Source of the DNA: Caballeronia sordidicola
GTDB taxonomy: Bacteria; Pseudomonadota; Gammaproteobacteria; Burkholderiales; Burkholderiaceae
Assembly: GCF_002220365.1 (NCBI RefSeq)
Contig: NZ_MTHB01000246.1
Span: 186,001 to 250,000, forward strand
DNA: 64,000 bases
Direction: 5' to 3'
The notes beneath the pieces were generated by a model. The model ran no database searches. It had not been told where the DNA came from and worked only from the letters and a program-made list of their open reading frames with translations. The translations under genes were made by a program, and so were the position numbers. Positions 59,574 through 64,000 of the stretch are shown here, piece after piece (positions within the stretch are counted from its first letter, which is position 1; every line of letters begins with the position of its first letter).

Positions 59574-60851
59574 TCAATAAAACACGTCCTTGATGCGGTA
59601 GTACGTGCCGACGAGCGGCAGGAACCAGGGCTTGCCGGTGTGGCCGGGAATCGCCGGCCACTCGAATTCCCGCCACGGGTTCGCGCTCTCGCGGCCGTCG
59701 ATGACATCGGCCATGACTTGCCCCATGTGCGTCGACATCTGCGTGCCGTGGCCGCTGTAACCCATCGAAAAATAGATGCCTTCATGCTGGCCCGCACGCG
59801 GCAGCCGGTCCGCGGTGATATCGACGAGACCACCCCAGCAATAGTCGATACGCGCCTGCGCGAGCGCCGGGAACATCTTCGCGAGGCCTTCCTGCAGGAT
59901 GCGTCCGCTCTTCGCGTCCGAGGGCTGCTCGGACGCCGTGAAGCGCGCCCGGCCGCCGTATAGCAAACGCGAATCGGGCGTGATGCGGAAATAGTTGTGC
60001 ATCAGGCGCGACGTCGTGTACGCACGGAGATTCGGAAAGACTTCGTGCACCCGTTCCGGAGGCAGACGCTCTGTCACCACGATGAAAGAACCCACCGGTG
60101 CAAGGCGTCGCCGGTACCAGCCGAACGGCCCTTGCCGCGACGGTCCGGTCGCTATCAACACCTGCTTCGCGCGGACTTCGCCACGTGCCGACACGATCCG
60201 ATACCCCCCGTCAGCGGCCTTTTCTATCGACGTCACGGGCGCGTTCTCGTAGAGCTTCGCGCCGTGACGCGCGGCGGCGTCCGCCAGACCGACGGTGAAT
60301 TTGCCCATGTGCATCTGGCCGCCATGACGCTGCAGCAGGCCACCGAAAAAGCTGTCCGACTGCACTTCCGTCGAGATCCGGTCGCGGCCGATGATCTCGA
60401 TATCGGCATCGACTTCGCGGCGGATCACTTCCGCCGTCCTCTCCAGATGCGCGAGATGATGAGGTTTGGATGCGAGTTTCAGCTTGCCCGATGCAAGGTA
60501 ATCGCAATCGATCTGCTCTTCGCGGATCAGGCGTTCGACGGTATCGACCGCGGCCGCATACGCCCGATAACAGTTGCGCGCCTTCTCGACTCCAAGCTGC
60601 TCGACCAGCGCAGCGAAATCCTGCGCGACGCCGGTGTTGACCTGACCGCCGTTGCGCCCCGACGCACCGCCGCCGATTCGCCCCGCGTCCAGCACCGCCA
60701 CCGACGCGCCGCGCTTGCCCAACGCCAGCGCTGCCGACAAGCCCGTGAAGCCCGCTCCAACCACAGCCACGTCGACATGACCCTCGAGCGGGCCATCGCT
60801 CGTCGAAAGCAGCGGCGGCGCGGTGTCGAGCCAGTAGGAGTCGAGCTTCAT
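59574..60851 (-). CDS. FAD-dependent oxidoreductase (gamma-glutamylputrescine oxidase PuuB-like)
   Basis: DAO-family flavoprotein of 425 residues from the ATG at 60851 (MKLDSYWLDTAPP). VAVVGAGFTGLSAALALGKRGASVAVLDAGRIGGGASGRNGGQVNTG (about residues 31-77) is the FAD loop typical of PuuB-like enzymes; YCWGGLVDITADRLPRAGQHEGIYFSMGYSGHGTQMSTHMG is the C-terminal signature. It oxidises a primary or secondary amine to an aldehyde and ammonia or an amine. The aldehyde dehydrogenase at 61.9-63.3 kb may take up its product. It sits between the HAD gene and the binding-protein gene. Confidence 0.9.
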   Translation of the reverse strand: MKLDSYWLDTAPPLLSTSDGPLEGHVDVAVVGAGFTGLSAALALGKRGASVAVLDAGRIGGGASGRNGGQVNTGVAQDFAALVEQLGVEKARNCYRAYAAAVDTVERLIREEQIDCDYLASGKLKLASKPHHLAHLERTAEVIRREVDADIEIIGRDRISTEVQSDSFFGGLLQRHGGQMHMGKFTVGLADAAARHGAKLYENAPVTSIEKAADGGYRIVSARGEVRAKQVLIATGPSRQGPFGWYRRRLAPVGSFIVVTERLPPERVHEVFPNLRAYTTSRLMHNYFRITPDSRLLYGGRARFTASEQPSDAKSGRILQEGLAKMFPALAQARIDYCWGGLVDITADRLPRAGQHEGIYFSMGYSGHGTQMSTHMGQVMADVIDGRESANPWREFEWPAIPGHTGKPWFLPLVGTYYRIKDVFY

Positions 60852-60906
60852 ACGATCAATCCCTGATGCAAAAAGCGTTGGAACGACAACTGCCTGCAAC
60901 AACCGC

Positions 60907-61575
60907 TTACAGCCCGAGCAGCGTGGCGAGATGCGGAATGTCGTCGACTTCGGTGTACTCGTAGTACGGCGTCGACGGTTCGTGGCCGCGCTTGACGAAC
61001 GCCTTGTGCTTCACGCCCATGTCGTGTGCGGTCATCAGGTCGTAGCGCAGGCTCGACGACACGTGCAGCACGTCTTCCGGGTTGCAGTTCAGCTGGTCGA
61101 ACATGTACTCGAAGCCTTGCATGCGCGGCTTGTACGACTGCGCCTGCTCGGCCGTGAACACAGCATGGAACGGCGCGCCGAGCTTGTCGACATTGCTCTG
61201 GATCTGGTTGTTCGATGCATTCGACAGGATCACCAGCTTGTACTTTTTCGCCAGCCGCGCCAGGCCTTCCGGCACGTCCGGATGCGGACCCCAGGTCGGC
61301 ACGGCGGTATAGAACGTTTCTGCCTTGGCTTCATCGAATTCGACGTTCATGCGTTTGCAGGCCCGTTTGAACGCGTTCACGATCACGTCGCGATACGGCT
61401 TCCATGCGCCGAGCACTTCATCGCGCCGATAGCCCGAGAAGAAGGCGATCAGCTTGTCCATGTCGGGACCGCTCAGCACGTCGCCGTACATTTCGCGCGT
61501 CATGTCGGCGAGGCGGAATTTGGTCAGAGTGCCGTAGCAATCGAAGGTGATGTACTTCGGTTCGAATTCGATCAT
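60907..61575 (-). CDS. Haloacid dehalogenase type II (HAD superfamily)
   Basis: HAD hydrolase of 222 residues. Motif I is ITFDCYGTLTKF near residue 10, with the nucleophile Asp and the Tyr of 2-haloacid dehalogenases; motif II is LVILSNASNNQIQSNVD near 115; a late motif is SSLRYDLMTAHDMGVKHKAFV near 170. These enzymes remove halide from L-2-haloacids, but many type II members in amine operons have other, unknown hydrolase roles. It is the first gene after a 278-bp gap and precedes the PuuB-like oxidase by 55 bp. Confidence 0.88.
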   Translation of the reverse strand: MIEFEPKYITFDCYGTLTKFRLADMTREMYGDVLSGPDMDKLIAFFSGYRRDEVLGAWKPYRDVIVNAFKRACKRMNVEFDEAKAETFYTAVPTWGPHPDVPEGLARLAKKYKLVILSNASNNQIQSNVDKLGAPFHAVFTAEQAQSYKPRMQGFEYMFDQLNCNPEDVLHVSSSLRYDLMTAHDMGVKHKAFVKRGHEPSTPYYEYTEVDDIPHLATLLGL

Positions 61576-61704
61576 GGTGATAGTCCTATCGTTGATATGA
61601 ACCCGCGAGGGGATTCAGTGGCGAAAACAGGAAAGCGCATTCCTGTATGAGATTTAATCAGCGCAAAAACAAAGATGTCCCTGATTCGCGCAATCCAAAA
61701 ACAC

Positions 61705-61720
61705 AAAAACATGCGTTTTT
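61705..61720. repeat. Short palindrome in the HAD promoter region
   Basis: AAAAAC and GTTTTT flank ATGC, a perfect 6-bp inverted repeat in an A-rich stretch, about 130 bp upstream of the HAD gene on the minus strand. It may be a terminator for the aldehyde dehydrogenase transcript or an operator for the downstream operon. Confidence 0.4.
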
Positions 61721-61764
61721 CAGGGCGTGGGCAGCAGAGTCTGCGGTTGCAGTCGCGCCTCCTT

Positions 61765-61803
61765 TGCGGCCCGTTTGCGGCCCGTTTGCGGCCCGTTTGC
61801 GGC
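61765..61803. repeat. Tandem 11-bp repeat, 3.5 copies
   Basis: Units TGCGGCCCGTT at 61765-61775, 61776-61786 and 61787-61797 are exact and are followed by a partial TGCGGC. The array lies 50 bp after the aldehyde dehydrogenase stop in the gap before the HAD gene. Confidence 0.85.
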
Positions 61804-61853
61804 GTCAGGGTTTGCCCTTCTTTTCTTATGCCTGGGGGCTCGGTGGCGCGCAT

Positions 61854-63332
61854 CTACTCCCGCAAATCGATCAGCACGCTCTTGAAGCGAAGGTTCGCTT
61901 CGTACGCCTGCCGGCCCAGGTCCTTGCCAATGCCCGAGCGTTTGTAGCCGCCGGTCGGGATCATGAAGTCGGACGTCCTGCCGTAGCGGTTGACCCATAC
62001 CGTGCCTGCTTCCAGACCGCGGACCAGCCGCAGCGCACGACCCAGGTCCGCCGTGTGCACGCCGGCAGCCAGACCGTAGTCGGGGTGCTGCGCGAGCGCG
62101 AGCGCTTCTTCTTCGGTATCGAAGGCTTGCATGGTCAGCACCGGCCCGAATACTTCCTCGTGAACCGCTTCCGATTGCTGGGTCACGCCGCTCAGCAGCG
62201 TCGGCGCGTAGAACGCGCCAGTACCGCCGCCGTCGGCCCGCCGGCCGCCGCAACGCAGGATCGCGCCGCCAGCAAGCGTGCGCCCGACGATCGCTTCTAT
62301 GCGCGCCGCCTGCGGTTCGGAGATGATCGGCGAGAGCGTCGTGCCGGGCGTCCAGGTCGCGCCCGCTTTCAGTTCGCTGAAAGCGGCCAGGATGCGTTCG
62401 GCCAGCGGCTCCGCGAGCGAACGTTCGACCAGTAACCGCGAACCCGCCACGCAAACCTGGCCTGCGTTACCCGAAATGGCCCCGGCGATACGGCGTGCGA
62501 CAGCGTCCAGGCGCGGTGCATCGGCGAAGACGATTTGCGGACTTTTGCCGCCCAGCTCCAGCGTGACCGGCTTGGTTCCCGTTTCGGCGCATGCGGCCAT
62601 GATGGCGGCGCCCGTGCGCGTGGAACCGGTGAACGTGATCTTGGAGATTTTCGGATGACGCACGAGTGCGTCGCCTGTCGTGCGGCCATCGCCTTGAACG
62701 ACGTTGAAGATGCCGGCAGGGATGCCGGCGCGGATAGCGAGTTCAGCGAGCTGCAACACTGAAAACGGCGTCATTTCCGAGGGTTTCAGGACCACGGCAT
62801 TGCCTGCCGCGAGCGCCGGCGCGATCTTCCAGGATGCCATCACCAGCGGAAAATTCCACGGGGCGATCGCGCCGATCACGCCGTACGGTTCGGCGATCGT
62901 CATGCCCAGGTGATCGTGATCCGTTGCTGCCACGTCGCCGCCGATCTTGTCTGCGAACTCCGCGTAGAAGCGGATGCCTTCAGCGGTGAACGGCACGTCC
63001 CAGCCGGTTGCATCGCGGATCGGGCGGGTCGATCCGAGCGCTTCCAGGGGCCCAAGCGTGTCAACGTCGGCGGCGATGAGATCGGCAAAACGGCGCAGGA
63101 TCCGGGCGCGTTCGCGCGGTGGCATGGTTCGCCAGCCGCTAGTGCGCAACGCCTGCCATGCGTTTTCGACCGCGCGGTCGATCATGTCCGCCTCCGCGAG
63201 CGGCACCGATGCATACACCACGCCGTCCGATGGGCGCGCGACCTCGATGCGGCGCGCGCCTTCATCCACATATTCGCCGCCGATAAAATGGCCGCTGCGC
63301 ACGGTAACGGCGGCGGGATCGAAGCTATCCAT
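61854..63332 (-). CDS. NAD(P)-dependent aldehyde dehydrogenase (amine operon)
   Basis: Aldehyde dehydrogenase of 492 residues from the ATG at 63332, preceded by AAGGACC. VIGAIAPWNFPLVMASWKIAPALAAG near residue 150 is the cofactor and active-site Asn region, TLELGGKSPQIVFADAP holds the base Glu near 255, and ISGNAGQVCVAGSRLLVE the catalytic Cys near 288. It resembles GabD/PuuC-type enzymes and probably oxidises the aldehyde from the PuuB-like oxidase. A 278-bp gap with repeats separates it from the rest of the cluster, so it may have its own transcript. Confidence 0.92.
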   Translation of the reverse strand: MDSFDPAAVTVRSGHFIGGEYVDEGARRIEVARPSDGVVYASVPLAEADMIDRAVENAWQALRTSGWRTMPPRERARILRRFADLIAADVDTLGPLEALGSTRPIRDATGWDVPFTAEGIRFYAEFADKIGGDVAATDHDHLGMTIAEPYGVIGAIAPWNFPLVMASWKIAPALAAGNAVVLKPSEMTPFSVLQLAELAIRAGIPAGIFNVVQGDGRTTGDALVRHPKISKITFTGSTRTGAAIMAACAETGTKPVTLELGGKSPQIVFADAPRLDAVARRIAGAISGNAGQVCVAGSRLLVERSLAEPLAERILAAFSELKAGATWTPGTTLSPIISEPQAARIEAIVGRTLAGGAILRCGGRRADGGGTGAFYAPTLLSGVTQQSEAVHEEVFGPVLTMQAFDTEEEALALAQHPDYGLAAGVHTADLGRALRLVRGLEAGTVWVNRYGRTSDFMIPTGGYKRSGIGKDLGRQAYEANLRFKSVLIDLRE

Positions 63333-63661
63333 ATGAAGGTCCTTTGAGTAGCAGTACCGGAGGCAGCCGCGGATGCTTCGCGACCTTATGAAATCGTAGG
63401 GCCAGCCGTGCAGCATTTATCGTCGACAAAAACATCGGCTCAGCAGATCACACGCGTTATGAGGGCGCCGACACACCGTTTTGCATCGAAGTTCATGCCG
63501 TGCGGGTTCGGCGTCCTTTCATGAAAAGATCGTCCTAGCCACGTTGTTTGTGGGATGCGAGAGTGGCGGCGTGAAACGTGAGCTTGATTTGAGCTCGATT
63601 GAAGAAGGCCTGATGAGGGGTTGCTGAGCGGCTGAAGTGAAAGCCATCGAGGGAGGTCGGC
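63333..63661. other. Divergent intergenic region, 329 bp
   Basis: This lies between the aldehyde dehydrogenase (minus) and the GNAT gene (plus). I see no RNA gene, repeat array or confident promoter. A GAGGGAGG ribosome site near 63651-63658 serves the GTG of the GNAT gene. Confidence 0.5.
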
Positions 63662-64000
63662 GTGTCCGAGCAAGTCAACGAACGAATTACCGAACAAATT
63701 ACCTACAGGGCCTTTACTGGCGACGATATTGCAGCGGCCCATGCGTTGACCGTTGAACTGAAGTGGCCTCATCGGGCGGACGACTGGCGTTTCGTGGTGC
63801 AGGCGGGCGCGGGGTTTGTCGCCGAGGCAGCGGAGGGAGTGATTGGCACGGTGTTGTACTGGACTTACGGGGCTGAGCGCGCGTCGTTGGGGATGGTGAT
63901 TGTGTCGCCGGCGTGGCAGGGCCGGGGAATTGGTAAGCGGCTGATGGAGCTGGTGCTTGAGCAACTGGGTGGGCGCGTCACGTTTCTGCACGCGACGGCG
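63662..64000 (+). CDS. GNAT family N-acetyltransferase (3' end outside window)
   Basis: Acetyltransferase with 113 residues visible and an open frame to the window edge. It starts at a GTG with GAGGGAGG in front. The acetyl-CoA site is VIVSPAWQGRGIGKRLMELVLEQLG (near residues 79-103), preceded by FVAEAAEGVIGTVLYWTYG. The region after the core GNAT motif, which usually helps substrate recognition, is not in the window. It is divergent from the aldehyde dehydrogenase. Confidence 0.85.
   Translation, partial: MSEQVNERITEQITYRAFTGDDIAAAHALTVELKWPHRADDWRFVVQAGAGFVAEAAEGVIGTVLYWTYGAERASLGMVIVSPAWQGRGIGKRLMELVLEQLGGRVTFLHATA

Noticed and set aside
1..64000. tRNA, rRNA, CRISPR array, insertion sequence or prophage
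   Set aside because: I found no cloverleaf, spaced repeats, transposase, integrase or phage structural gene in either strand.

Overview
The window reads as a chromosomal or megaplasmid segment of a beta-proteobacterium of the Burkholderia, Paraburkholderia and Caballeronia type. The basis is its GC-rich codon use, many short operons joined by ATGA or GTGA overlaps, RND efflux genes, a MreB of the burkholderial length, and a dense load of solute uptake and catabolic operons, each with its own regulator. I see no rRNA, tRNA, CRISPR array, insertion sequence or phage gene. Genus is inferred, not proven.

Layout. 1-6.9 kb (+): the end of an RND efflux operon (mdtB-like, cut by the window; mdtC-like with a 68-residue Ser/Asn/Thr/Gly insertion; outer-membrane lipoprotein factor). 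6.9-12.9 kb: an acid catabolic set on the minus strand (MFS importer, NDP-forming acyl-CoA synthetase, acyl-CoA dehydrogenase) facing an IclR regulator. 12.9-20.6 kb (+): a LacI regulator and a sugar-type ABC importer run into a phosphotriesterase-like hydrolase, a glutamine-amidotransferase-like protein, a PfkB kinase and a BtpA/SgcQ protein. Two related palindromes with the core AACCGGTT sit in this operon. 20.7-30.6 kb: single genes (LysE exporter, two MFS pumps around a LysR gene, DUF1697, methyltransferase, cupin, LysR, CmcJ-like oxygenase, DsbA-like isomerase, GNAT). 30.6-31.8 kb: a scar of broken genes.

31.8-50.6 kb is the most interesting part. It holds three ProX-type quaternary-amine binding proteins, one ProV and one ProW. 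On the minus strand these form one run with a NIPSNAP protein, an alpha/beta hydrolase, a luciferase-like flavin monooxygenase, an aldehyde dehydrogenase, a two-domain flavin reductase and a PucR/GAF regulator. The enzyme set matches in kind the known trigonelline (N-methylnicotinate) ring-cleavage pathway, so this is probably an uptake and degradation system for a pyridine betaine or a close relative. An M20 amidohydrolase with its own ProX, a DUF1185 protein, a GhrA-like reductase, an AsnC regulator and a lone second mreB flank it.

50.7-63.3 kb (-): a second amine or opine catabolic region. It holds an aldehyde dehydrogenase, a type II HAD hydrolase, a PuuB-like FAD oxidase, a dipeptide-type ABC importer with both ATPases fused, and a three-subunit HcnABC/OoxAB/hydroxyproline-dehydrogenase-type flavoenzyme. 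It ends with an HTH-only AraC regulator. The genes from the first permease to the regulator overlap end to end. The window closes inside a GNAT acetyltransferase gene.
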